Source: Schistocephalus solidus
Taxonomy: Eukaryota; Platyhelminthes; Cestoda; Diphyllobothriidea; Diphyllobothriidae
Length of the DNA: 64,000 nt
Direction of reading: 5' to 3'
Assembly (NCBI GenBank): GCA_017591395.1
Contig: WEDG01008727.1
Span: 1 to 64,000 of the forward strand
Shown piece after piece: positions 1-9,022 of this stretch. Made by a program: the position numbers and the translations under genes. The notes beneath the pieces were generated by a model. It saw only the letters and a list, made by a program, of their open reading frames with translations, was not told the DNA's origin and did not search any database. The first letter of the stretch is position 1; each line of letters starts with the position of its first letter.

Positions 1-461
1 CCGAAATTTCAATGAACATTTGGGTCGAAGACAATCAACCACTGCTGAATAACCACGTAATGCCCATTCTACAAACAAGTAGTACTACAAGTAGTATGAA
101 TCTTATATGGCAAAGACGTTATACCTCCAGCGTGACAATCCCAACTGTCACTTCTCATTTCGTCTGACGATTGGTTGGTGTAACCAGCTTGAAAATTCAC
201 GAGTAAACCTCGATTTTCCGACGAGCAACAGCAGAAACATCGGCGAGCCGAACCCCTCGTTGCTGTGTCACACAGCAGCAGAAACATCGGCGAAACACGT
301 GTCTGGGCTTTTAGCTAGTATCTATGTCGGAAGTACGGTATAACGTCTTTGCCATATAAGATTCATACTACTTGTAGTACTACTTGTTTGTAGAATGGGC
401 ATTACGTGGTTATTCCACAGTGGTTGATTGTCTTCGACCCAAATGTTCATTGAAATTTCGG
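1..461. mobile_element. Foldback/MITE-like element with 125-bp terminal inverted repeats
   Basis: Bases 1-125 are the reverse complement of 337-461 with only two adjacent mismatches near position 46. The 211-bp interior (126-336) encodes nothing convincing. Long, nearly identical inverted arms around a short non-coding centre are what a foldback or MITE-type non-autonomous DNA element looks like. The near-identity suggests a young copy or gene conversion between arms. The left arm starts at the first base of the window, so the true outer end and any target-site duplication cannot be seen. Related partial copies lie at 535-708 and 2399-2530. Confidence 0.8.
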
Positions 462-534
462 ATGTGACCCCTAAAAAGTCATGTCCGAATCAATTCGACT
501 CCATGTCCTGCACTTAATAATTTCAGAAATTATT

Positions 535-704
535 TACCCGATTATTCTCTGGAGTCCATATACCAGAAACCGCATAGAGAACGCTGGGGACCCACTGAGG
601 AGCCGAACCCCTCGTTGCTGTGTCACACAGTAGCAGAAACATCGGCGAAACACTTGTCTGGGCTTTTAGCTAGTATCTATGTCGGAAGTACGGTATAACG
701 TCCT

Positions 705-708
<4 letters not shown>
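535..708 (+). mobile_element. Partial second copy of the 1-461 foldback element
   Basis: Bases about 596-708 repeat about 243-355 of the first element with few differences and include the start of its right arm. The arm then stops and a pure AT dinucleotide run takes over. Upstream sequence 535-595 is also shared with the third copy at 2399-2530, so it belongs to the family although it is absent from copy 1. Confidence 0.75.

Positions 709-769
<61 letters not shown>
709..769. repeat. (AT)n microsatellite
   Basis: An uninterrupted AT dinucleotide run of about 60 bp begins exactly where the foldback arm ends and is followed directly by a SINE tail. Confidence 0.97.
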
Positions 770-771
<2 letters not shown>

Positions 772-772
<1 letters not shown>

Positions 773-908
773 ATACTTGGGCACTCACCGATCGGTTACA
801 GGATGAAATCGTCCCACTGTGCCTTGGTTCTCACTCTAGAAACCCGCCAGCAGCCGCAGAGCGGCTAGTGATATAGGCAGAATGATATTACTGACAAAGA
901 CAAAGGAG
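772..908 (-). mobile_element. Partial tRNA-derived SINE, 3' tail and start of body
   Basis: On the plus strand this reads as the reverse complement of the SINE tail (the CACCGATCG box, then the CCGCCAGCAGCC box) followed by the GACAAAGACAA body box. It lacks the tRNA-like head. It belongs to the subfamily without a TAG tract, like the tandem array at 32.6-33.3 kb. Confidence 0.75.
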
Positions 909-1479
909 TTCAGTAGTTGTTCACAGGCAAACTGATCAACCCCCTTAGTTGAAGTAAAGAAAGTATGCAATTTTTAACAGAATCATATAATAGAATAACT
1001 GACACATCTCTATTCCAAAGCTTACACTGTGGTATGCTTAGTCGCAATCTCGATGAGCGAATTTGCTTTTGATTCGATTCTCCTAGTTAAATGAGTGATA
1101 TTGTGGTTTTCATATCGCAATGTCATGGTACATGCGATAGCCAATTAAAAAGCATGAAATACGTTACTAAGACGTTTTCGTTTACCACACTGTTTCTGAT
1201 GAAATGTGCAATTTAACTGTCCAATGGAATCTTTTCTTATATTTTTACCCTACAAATTCACTAGTTCACTGTTCAGTCTTACCACAATCGAAAAAGATGA
1301 AATTGCAGGTTAACTCCCTTAGCCGACATTTTAACTTTCTGGCCATCTCCTTGTTGTTTTTAAAAAAGTGCCTAGGTAAGCGGGATTATTTGCAGGCACT
1401 TTTTTAAGGAGTAACCATTACCCCAGTAGGACAAATACCATCCAACCAGGCTCAGTTGATAACTTACCCCGAAATATCG

Positions 1480-1519
<40 letters not shown>

Positions 1520-2398
1520 ATGAGAGAGATAAGACATGCCTCATCAAGTTCCTCCTTATTTTTCTTGTCCTAAATACGTTATACATTTTTGGATGAGCCA
1601 TTGTTAACTGACTTAAGTACAAGACAGCATTAATAGGCGGTAGTTTTTCTGTCAACAGAGATGATGACCGTCACTTCCCCGCGGAGTAACCATAGCCCTG
1701 ACATGCGCATTCATTTTTTATGATGCGACAGACTTGTGCCACACTCGCCTCTCTCTATCTCTCTCTCTCCTCTCACAGCCAAGCCCAGACGCCTAGAGGC
1801 TAGTGAAGTCGCATGGGCTGGCAATAAATAGGAGTCTAGCTGCGTGTTGCACTCATACCCACGTCCCTAAACTTTGCACGCACCAGCCTTTAGTTGGATC
1901 TAAAGCAAGTGAACGTTCTAAAAGGCCTACTTACAGGAGAAGCCATTACAGACCCATCTTCAATGTAGTGTGGGAACGCGTTGGCGTGCGTGCTGGAAAT
2001 CATCCATGCCACGACCTTCAGCGTATCTTGGCCGTCTCGAAGAGTGTCAAGTTGTTTATAGGGAGGCGTTGTGTGCTGGATGTGCGCTTGATTGGAATCA
2101 CTCCTTCTTTCCTCAAATATGCACCAGTAAATTCGGTGGGTTAGGCTTACTATGAAGGAAATTAGTCACGGTGGCTGAGACCCACACTGGGACTCGGATT
2201 TAACGAGGGTAGGAGTAACTATAGGGATCCCGTTGAGAGGGCCCCACTGTCGTTTGACATCGTTGTAGAGGACAAAGGCATCCAATCAGCGGAAATCCCT
2301 TTAAGTTGCGAGTTTCAATTCATCTTTATAACTTCAGGCATACCCGAGTTGTGCTGATGAAAAGCAATGAATCACGTATATAGTTAACATACTGACAG
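909..2398. other. Non-coding stretch with small purine/pyrimidine microsatellites
   Basis: A GA dinucleotide run lies at about 1481-1518 and a CT-rich run at about 1746-1777. ORFs here are short, overlap simple repeats or lack any family resemblance, and I see no exon with supporting splice signals. Confidence 0.5.
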
Positions 2399-2530
2399 CA
2401 CAGATACTAGCTAAAAACCCAGACACGCGATTTTCACCGATCTCGTCTCGCTGCTTGACGCAGCTACGAGGGGCTTGGCTTGTTAGTGGGTCCCCCAGGG
2501 TTCATCATGTGTTTTATGGTATGTGAACCC
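2399..2530 (-). mobile_element. Diverged third copy of the foldback family
   Basis: In reverse orientation this segment aligns with 535-680 and with the interior of 1-461. Shared blocks include TAGCTAAAA-CCCAGACACG, CGAGGGG and a GTGGGTCCCC box. It carries many substitutions and small indels, so it is much older than copies 1 and 2. Confidence 0.65.
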
Positions 2531-2869
2531 AGTTTCCATCCTGTCTTGTTTAATTAACGAGGAAGTAAATACGTGAACTTGGGGTTAATTCTCTAGAAGA
2601 GACCTTTTCAATCTCAGTCTGCAAGTTGATATGAGTATTTTAACTGAAATCCATCGTCTATGTCGGTAGAAACGCATAATATTCACAGTTATATTGCGGT
2701 TAGACTGCAGTAGCCGATGGCTTTCAGCCCAAATCTTCATATCGACTTTCGGATGGTACTGATAAGGTCTCCTACGAAGGATTTACTCAAATTTCGCGCA
2801 TTAGAGTTCTTGGAAATTAAAAAGACAAACAATGAACTGTAAGTATCAGTATCTGGCCTCTTCCAGGCA

Positions 2870-2990
2870 CTGGTAACTAATCGAAATAGGCAGAAGAAGA
2901 GACGATTACTGGAACATGGGGCTTACTGACCTGATGTTTCGAATTCTCTCTCGAACCCATCATCAGAGACAGTTGTAGGGATATTTTGGC
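2870..2990 (-). mobile_element. PLE terminal-repeat fragment
   Basis: On the minus strand this matches the outer part of the 43.2-43.7 kb inverted-repeat element: a CTGATGATGGGTTCGAGAGAG block, then a GAAAC block, then a CCATGTTC block further on. Only one arm is present. It contains the decayed hammerhead core annotated separately. Confidence 0.55.
2929..2970 (-). ncRNA. Degenerate hammerhead-ribozyme-like motif
   Basis: The minus strand reads GTCT, CTGATGA, one extra base, a six-pair stem II (GGGTTC / GAATTC, two G-U pairs, GAGAGA loop), GAAAC, ATC, AGGT. The layout is that of a minimal type I hammerhead. The expected GUC cleavage triplet is AUC here and stem I is weak, so I regard it as an inactive relic. 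Confidence 0.4.
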
Positions 2991-3501
2991 ACAGCTGAAT
3001 TAGCCAGGGAAACAGGGCCTGATACGACGTGGACTTGCGTCTAGTGTATGTTAAACATATTTTCAGCAGAATTTGGGGACTCGTGCAGACTAAGCGCACT
3101 CCGATTATTGTGTCTCATGAAAATTTTTAAACTGCTTTTTTCTATGCCACGAAAACTAAGAGGCCCGGACGAGGGGCATACCAGATGGGAGTTCATGTTA
3201 ACCGATTTACCAGATAGATAACCAACAAAGCATGAAGGTATTACCGCTGCTTGGTTTACGGCCATTTGTTCACCAGCTGCTAACAGCTTGACTAAGTCTT
3301 CTTTCTCTTCTTAAACATTTGTATTAGAAAACATAATCGGACTGCCTGAGCTAACCGAACATTTTCCCCTCTCTAAGGTCATGACAATTTTAACTACATT
3401 TTTGTTAAATGCTAGGAATTTTGTGTCCGCAAGTATCTTTAGGCATTTGGAGACGTTTAAATTTGACTGGGCCTAATTGGGGGAAAAGTATACCACTTTG
3501 T

Positions 3502-3570
3502 CAGGGTTTGAACTCGCAAGGACTTTAACACAGTCAGCATCCTAACTACCTGATCTACGAGGCCCTACCG
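3502..3570 (-). repeat. tRNA-Asn-like SINE head or tRNA pseudogene
   Basis: The minus strand contains an A-box-like GATCAGGTAGTTAGGATG, an anticodon-arm-like hairpin (GACT, seven-base loop GTGTTAA, AGTC, giving anticodon GTT after U33) and a B-box-like GAGTTCAAACCC. The acceptor ends do not pair, so this is not a functional tRNA gene. It differs from the tRNA-Arg-like head of the main SINE. Confidence 0.5.
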
Positions 3571-5120
3571 TGTGCCTTGAAATTTTCGCATTTAGGTTGT
3601 TACCGCACAACATATTGAACTTTACGAATTCCATCGGTTCTAGCAATCGATTTTGAATTCACCAGTTGATTACCAGGCTCTCTTTTTAATTAATATTAGA
3701 CAGTTGCCATTTTACGACCAACTTTTCGCAATTTATTTTTTTTCTGGTTGAGCTGCGATATCTGGTCTCCGATTGGGTTGGCAAGATATATATGTTAGCC
3801 ATAGTGGCGTACATTTTGAGGGCGCGTGCAATCCTGGCCCTAATCCTGCTGCTGAATACGTTTTCCTTGCCATAAGCTCGTTTAATCCTTGTCCGAAAAG
3901 ACAACTTCAAGGCATTTATGAGTGAACAGGCAATTAACTCCTGATTAGATATCTGACTTGAATAACTAATTTAGTCCAACAGAATTGCTTGGCTCGGTCT
4001 GCAGATACCCAGTTATACGTTTATTCCCCCCAGCTTAAAAAATAACTGAGGACCCGTGTGTTCTAAAGCAGGCAACTAAAGATGCATGCTACTTTTTTGT
4101 GTAAAGCCTTTGCAGAAGATTGTTTCACTCGTGGCAGGATCAACCTGTGGATCCATCTTCCCCTCTTCTTTGGTGGCCGGTAATTATAAAATCACGTACG
4201 ATTCAATTCTTATAGTCAAAACTTCATTTACTACAACTATGACTTGCAAGCATTTGACAGGAAATGGCCAGCTCAAAACGATCCGCAAGAACTTATTTTG
4301 GAGTTTGCTTGGATTCGAACAGATATAAAATTTTCGCTTTGCTGCAGAAGCTATAACGTTTTGAGGTGCGTTTCAGCCTTTTCACACAAACTTGGAAGAG
4401 CAGGCGCTACCAAATGGGTGACAAAATGCCAGAAAATCTTTGCTACAAGATGAATACGAGCAGCCAACCGCCTATTGTGCTCAGTATTTTATGTAGATGA
4501 GCTGCCAAGTCCACGTTGGATGACTCAGTCCAATAATAAATAAATCTATACGCTACTGCAGCCATTACGGTCTAAAGATGTGACAACTTCATTTGACTTT
4601 AGGTAGTGAAGCTTTCTTAGTTTGCCACAAGAAATTTTCTGACCATTGAAATTACGGACAATGCTATGTGCTTGGCAAAATAATATTTTCCCTAATTAAA
4701 ACGGAATATAAGTGGTTCTGGTTTGTATTGGAACCCCCATCTGACGTCCATGCAGGCGATCAATTAACCATTAATCTACTGACTGACGATGCTGTACAAG
4801 GCATTACGCCCATCTTCGTTTCCCTTGGCTTTGTCATTGATACATAACTTGGTGATTGCTTTTTAGTTTGCGACAGCCTGCAAGGGTTCAGATGGCGAGA
4901 AGGAGATGAAACAGTCATGTAGGCTAGATACCCGAAAAATCAGTGCAATAAAAGAGGTGAATTCGCATGGGTTCAAACTCGTCTCACAAAACACTCTTTG
5001 CCTTCCCCTATTCTCCATAAAAAGCTATATTTTTTTAAAGTTATTATTAATAGAAAGGTGACCACTTTGCATTAGACTGCTCAGTGGCGTTTCCGTTCTT
5101 AGAGCAACATTCAGTAATCT
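3571..5120. other. AT-rich non-coding stretch
   Basis: Only short ORFs without recognisable domains are present, and no repeat family seen elsewhere in the window was found. Confidence 0.5.
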
Positions 5121-5374
5121 CCCATACGTATCTCCCCCATACGTATCTAGAAAAATTACTTAGCTTGATGAACACTTACCGATCGTTACCGGAACTAACT
5201 CATCCCGCTCTGCCTTAGAGCTCATTTTCGAGCCTCCCATACGTATCTCCCCCATACGTATCTAGAAAAATTACTTAGCTTGATGAACACTTACCGATCG
5301 TTAACGGAACTATCTCATCCCGCTCTGCCTTAGAGCTCATTTTCGAGCCTCGCCAGCAGCCACACAGCGGCTGT

Positions 5375-5415
<41 letters not shown>

Positions 5416-5434
5416 ATAGCCGAAGTAGTATTAT

Positions 5435-5488
<54 letters not shown>

Positions 5489-5530
5489 GCGAAGAGGCAG
5501 ATTAACAATGCCGAAAAAGACAAGGGAGAC
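5121..5530 (-). mobile_element. tRNA-derived SINE, partial, with duplicated tail and TAG tract
   Basis: This is a minus-strand SINE copy whose 3' tail region is tandemly duplicated: 5121-5235 and 5236-5350 are 115-bp direct repeats differing at a few bases. Next come the CAGCAGCC box, a TAG trinucleotide tract and the body start (GATTAACAATGCCG box). The rest of the body and the tRNA head are missing at this point. Related body and head pieces resume at 5695. Confidence 0.85.
5372..5487. repeat. TAG trinucleotide microsatellite
   Basis: A tract of TAG units, interrupted once near 5415-5432, sits inside the SINE between its tail and body. It generates long spurious poly-Leu or poly-Ser frames that should not be read as proteins. 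Confidence 0.95.
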
Positions 5531-6167
5531 CCTGCATTTTCCAAAAAAGAACACCACAATTCCATCCGAAATGAGAAATGGCTGCCAACGGAACAAACGG
5601 GTGGTACAAACCAATTCGAGCCAGGATATTTGTAGAGTAAAAAAAATAATTTAACATGTGTTCAGCAAATACTACTAAATAGAAATATTTCTAGAGACAG
5701 ATTAACAATGCCGAAAAAGACAAGGAGACTAAAAGTGTCATTTCTGGCTCAGTAGCCATCATCTGCCAGTCATACCCAACCCCAGGTGGGGCCTCACCGG
5801 AGAATCAAACACGTGACCTGTTGAACAGAAGTTCAACGAGCTCGTGGCTCAATAATTAAAGCGTTGAACTTCTGATCAATAGGTCACGTGTTCAAGCTTC
5901 GGGTGGTGCACCACTTGGGGTTAGGTTTGACTGGCTGAGGACAGCTGCTGAGCCAGAAACTGTTATTTTAGTCTCCCTTGTCTTTTTCGGCATGGTTAAT
6001 CTGTCTCTACAAATATTACTCCTAAGTATATTTTGCTGAACACGTAAAATTAATTTGTTACCCTACACATTTCCTGGTTTGAATCGTTTTGTACAATCCG
6101 CTTGTTCCATTGGCAGAAATTGTCATTTTGGCTGGATTTCCGGTTTTCTTTGTGCAAAATGGCAAGG
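5531..6167. repeat. Large imperfect palindrome built on two opposed SINE copies
   Basis: Bases 5531-5839 align to the reverse complement of 5855-6167. The inner part of each arm is SINE body plus tRNA-like head. The minus copy occupies about 5695-5839 and the plus copy 5838-6004, meeting near an ACGAGCTCGT palindrome. The outer 150 bp of each arm is not SINE sequence yet is still matched. The arms differ at many positions, so the event is old. Either a SINE-containing segment was inverted and duplicated, or this is a foldback element that captured a SINE. Confidence 0.8.
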
Positions 6168-6505
6168 TAGAGGTTTTGTTTGTAAAATAAAAGGCAACTT
6201 ATGTCTTAAATAGTCTTTGGGGCGAAATTTTCACATAATTTGTAGAAGTATTTCTGGATGTTATATGTTTCCTGGAACAACAAGTTTGCTCGTGTGACTT
6301 TCGCAATCTAAGTCAACCATACCATCGAGGACAGTTGCAGATTGGGACAATGTGCGCACATGGCTGTGGTATATATGGAATGCAGTTTGCTGGAAGCACA
6401 GGCTTTTCATGCTTAACAGTCACCGCATTCGTGGCAAGAAGTAATATTTGGTGCAAAGATTTACTCGTTCCCCCGAATCCGACTTGTTAACTGCCGCAAA
6501 TCCTT

Positions 6506-6613
6506 CGCTGATGAACACTCACCGATTGTTGACGGGAGTCACTCGTTTCATTCTGCCTGAGGGCACTTTCTTAACCCCCGTCAGCAGCCGCACAGTGGCT
6601 GGTAGTAGTAGTT

Positions 6614-6655
<42 letters not shown>

Positions 6656-6674
6656 CTTGTAGTAGTAAGAGTAA

Positions 6675-6755
<81 letters not shown>

Positions 6756-6930
6756 GAGCAGATTAGCAATGCGGAAAAAGTCAAGATAGTCTGTTATGAC
6801 CATCTCTGGATCATTATCTGTCATTAGCCAGCCATACCAAACCCCAGGTGGGGCTCTCACTCGAGGTTCGAACCGGCGACCTGTCGATCAGAAGTTTAAT
6901 GCTATAACCGTTGAGTTACCATTGACCTCC
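6506..6930 (-). mobile_element. tRNA-derived SINE, nearly complete, with long TAG tract
   Basis: Reading the minus strand from 6930 there is a decayed tRNA-like head, the body (CCAACCCC-type box and GCATTGC-type box), a TAG/TAC tract and the tail ending near 6506. The B-box equivalent is GGTTCGAAC on the plus strand at about 6864. The order matches the family consensus derived from the other copies in this window. Confidence 0.85.
6600..6755. repeat. TAG trinucleotide microsatellite
   Basis: This is an expanded TAG tract inside the SINE, with short AAGAG and TTGTAG interruptions around 6655-6678. Frames in both strands read as homopolymeric Ser, Leu or Tyr and are artefacts of the repeat. 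Confidence 0.95.
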
Positions 6931-7115
6931 TCAACGAATTTCCATATTCCCTATCTAAACCATTAAGAAAACGAGCCTGTGGCTCAATGGTTAGGGCGTT
7001 GGATAGCCCGTGGCTGCCGCAACACCTGGGGTTGAGTATGACTGGCTGATGACGGCTAATGAGCTAGAAATGACAACCCTAGTCTCCTTTGTCTTTGTCG
7101 GCATTGTTAAGCTGC
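6929..7115 (+). mobile_element. SINE tail remnant, linker and following SINE head/body
   Basis: A short tail/linker piece (CAACGAATTTCCATATTCCC) is followed at 6972 by a plus-strand head with an A box (TGGCTCAATGGTTAGGGCG). The anticodon/B-box region is deleted, and then comes the body through the GGCATTGTTAA box. The linker matches those at 32.8 kb and 58.37 kb, so this copy sits downstream of a lost plus-strand monomer. Confidence 0.75.
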
Positions 7116-8624
7116 CATTTACCCTGGAGGCGGCGTTCGTCTGTGGACTCTCTGTGTGTATAATTACTCTGACTAGGCAACACATATAGACTGAATATGG
7201 TGGGGAAATGTCCTTTTATTTGTTACATGACTGAGGGCCAGATAACCATGATTCAAGCCGTTCGCGGTTTGAATAATTGTTCTCAGTTCTCGCAGAATTT
7301 CCACCGCTCAAGTTGGAAGACTTGATCTCCCGTCTAATGAACTGATTGACTCAGGCTTCTCCGGCCTATATTAGATTAACATGTGGAATAACCTCCAACC
7401 GACAAATTTTGTGTGGACAGGATGAATGCCCGCGCCGGGAGGATGGGTGGACTCTAGCTTTAAGGGCACTATCAGTGAACCAGGCTGCTAGGTCACGTTA
7501 AAAAAGGAAACCAGCGACGAAATTGAGGCATAAAACACAACTCCTGGTTATGTGCACGCATCGAGTAACTGTGACCCATCGTGCGTCCGTCAACCTTATC
7601 CCTGGCTGCGATTAACGATGGTTTCGAGTAAGATTCCGCAACTTCAGATAAAAAACGTTTTGTTTTATTTCCTAACACTCGGATCTCTATGTTTCTATCA
7701 GCAGAAGCAGTCCTATTAAAAAATGGTGAGAAACGGCAAGAACTGTCCAAGGAAAAATTTACTCCATAGCTGCCCAGCTGAAATAGTCTTATATACCTCC
7801 TAAAAGAAAGCAAAGCTAGCTAATACAATTAAAGTCAAGGGTTTAAAGTAATTTTGAAGCATATGCCGCAATTTCAGCGTGACTGAAGTATGGGCATAGA
7901 AGCGTACATGCATGGCATTCAACGTCTAGGATATGTCAGTAAAGACAAAGTACCAGACACAGTGGCATGTCATTTTAGAGTTTAGCAGACACAAAATTAG
8001 TCTGATCGAAGTTCATCTTCTAAATCAGGGGAGCCACAACTCATCCATTTTCCTCCCCGTTTGTTTTGTTCTCCCTCACGGTTGTATTTACGCAACATTT
8101 TCGAAGAAGTAAATATTCCCGTTCCTACCCTTAATTTTAAAACTTTCTTAAGCGTAAAACTAACATCAAACCGAATCCTAACCTTGACACCAACCCTACT
8201 ATCGCTGAAAATTCTCGCAAGGCCTCTGGAATAAGGATGGGTTCGTATTCCCGTATCCTGCCAAACACAGCAGGACAGAGTTAGCGTTGCTTCTTTGGCA
8301 TGTCGATCTGCCTACTTTTATTTTGATATTCCGTTAGGGTTGATTTTTTTCCAGTACTTCAGTTTGGGTGAGATTATGTGACTACTGATGACATTTAGTC
8401 ATACATACGGTACGTAAACAATTGGATTCATGTAGCTTATTATTAAATGGAAGGGAGAAATTCTGGTCGGAAATCCTCTGAGTGGTTGCAATTAATAGTA
8501 ACGATTGAGGATATTTTAGTTACTCACCAACTCCTCATGTAGTGTTTCAAATCGCATTCTGTTGAACGGAAAAGTGAACCAAACCTTCTTTGTGAAATAA
8601 CAATTTCTGGACTTGCATTCGTTA
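7116..8624. other. Non-coding stretch
   Basis: I see no exon, repeat family or RNA gene here. The longest frame, at 7493-7813 on the minus strand, has no recognisable domain. Confidence 0.45.
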
Positions 8625-8884
8625 ATGAACGCTCACGATCGCTAACGGAACTCACTCGTTCAGCTCTGCCTTGAGGCTCACTCTAGAGCCCCGCCAGCAG
8701 CCTCACTGTGACTAGTAGTAGAATAGATAGACTAATATTGCCGGCAAAGACAATTCAGAATGGAATAGCCATTTCTGGCTTATTAGCCATCGTCAGCCAT
8801 CCATAACCTACCCCAGGTAGTGCACCACCCGAGGCTCAACGACGCAACCTGTTGATCAGAAGTCCAAAGCTCTAATCCTTGAGC
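8625..8884 (-). mobile_element. tRNA-derived SINE, complete order
   Basis: The plus strand shows the complement of the tail (CTCACGATCGCTAACGGAAC), the CCGCCAGCAGCC box, a reduced GTAGTAG tract, the body, and then the head with a TTGAGCCACGGGCTCG end. It is one of the clearest copies for reading the family structure. Confidence 0.85.
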
Positions 8885-9022
8885 CACGGGCTCGTTGGAC
8901 TTCTGTTCAATGGGTCGCGTGTTTGGTTCTCGGTTGTTGCACCACCTGGGGTTGAGTATGACTAGCTGATGACGGCTAATAAACCAGAAATTGCCATTGC
9001 AGTCTCCCTTATCTTTCCCGGC
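8885..9022 (+). mobile_element. Head-truncated SINE copy opposed to the previous one
   Basis: The copy starts inside the tRNA-like head at the GGACTTCTG anticodon-arm region and runs through the B-box region and body to the GGCAATATTAATCTG box. With the preceding minus copy it forms an inverted repeat of about 130-bp arms (8725-8850 against 8885-9022) around a 35-bp centre. Confidence 0.8.

Noticed and set aside
5330..5614. Long leucine-rich frame
   Set aside because: It is the translated complement of the TAG microsatellite inside a SINE; no sequence-specific content remains outside the repeat.
6448..6860. Poly-Ser, poly-Leu and poly-Tyr frames
   Set aside because: Three overlapping frames all derive from one TAG tract; homopolymer runs are repeat artefacts.
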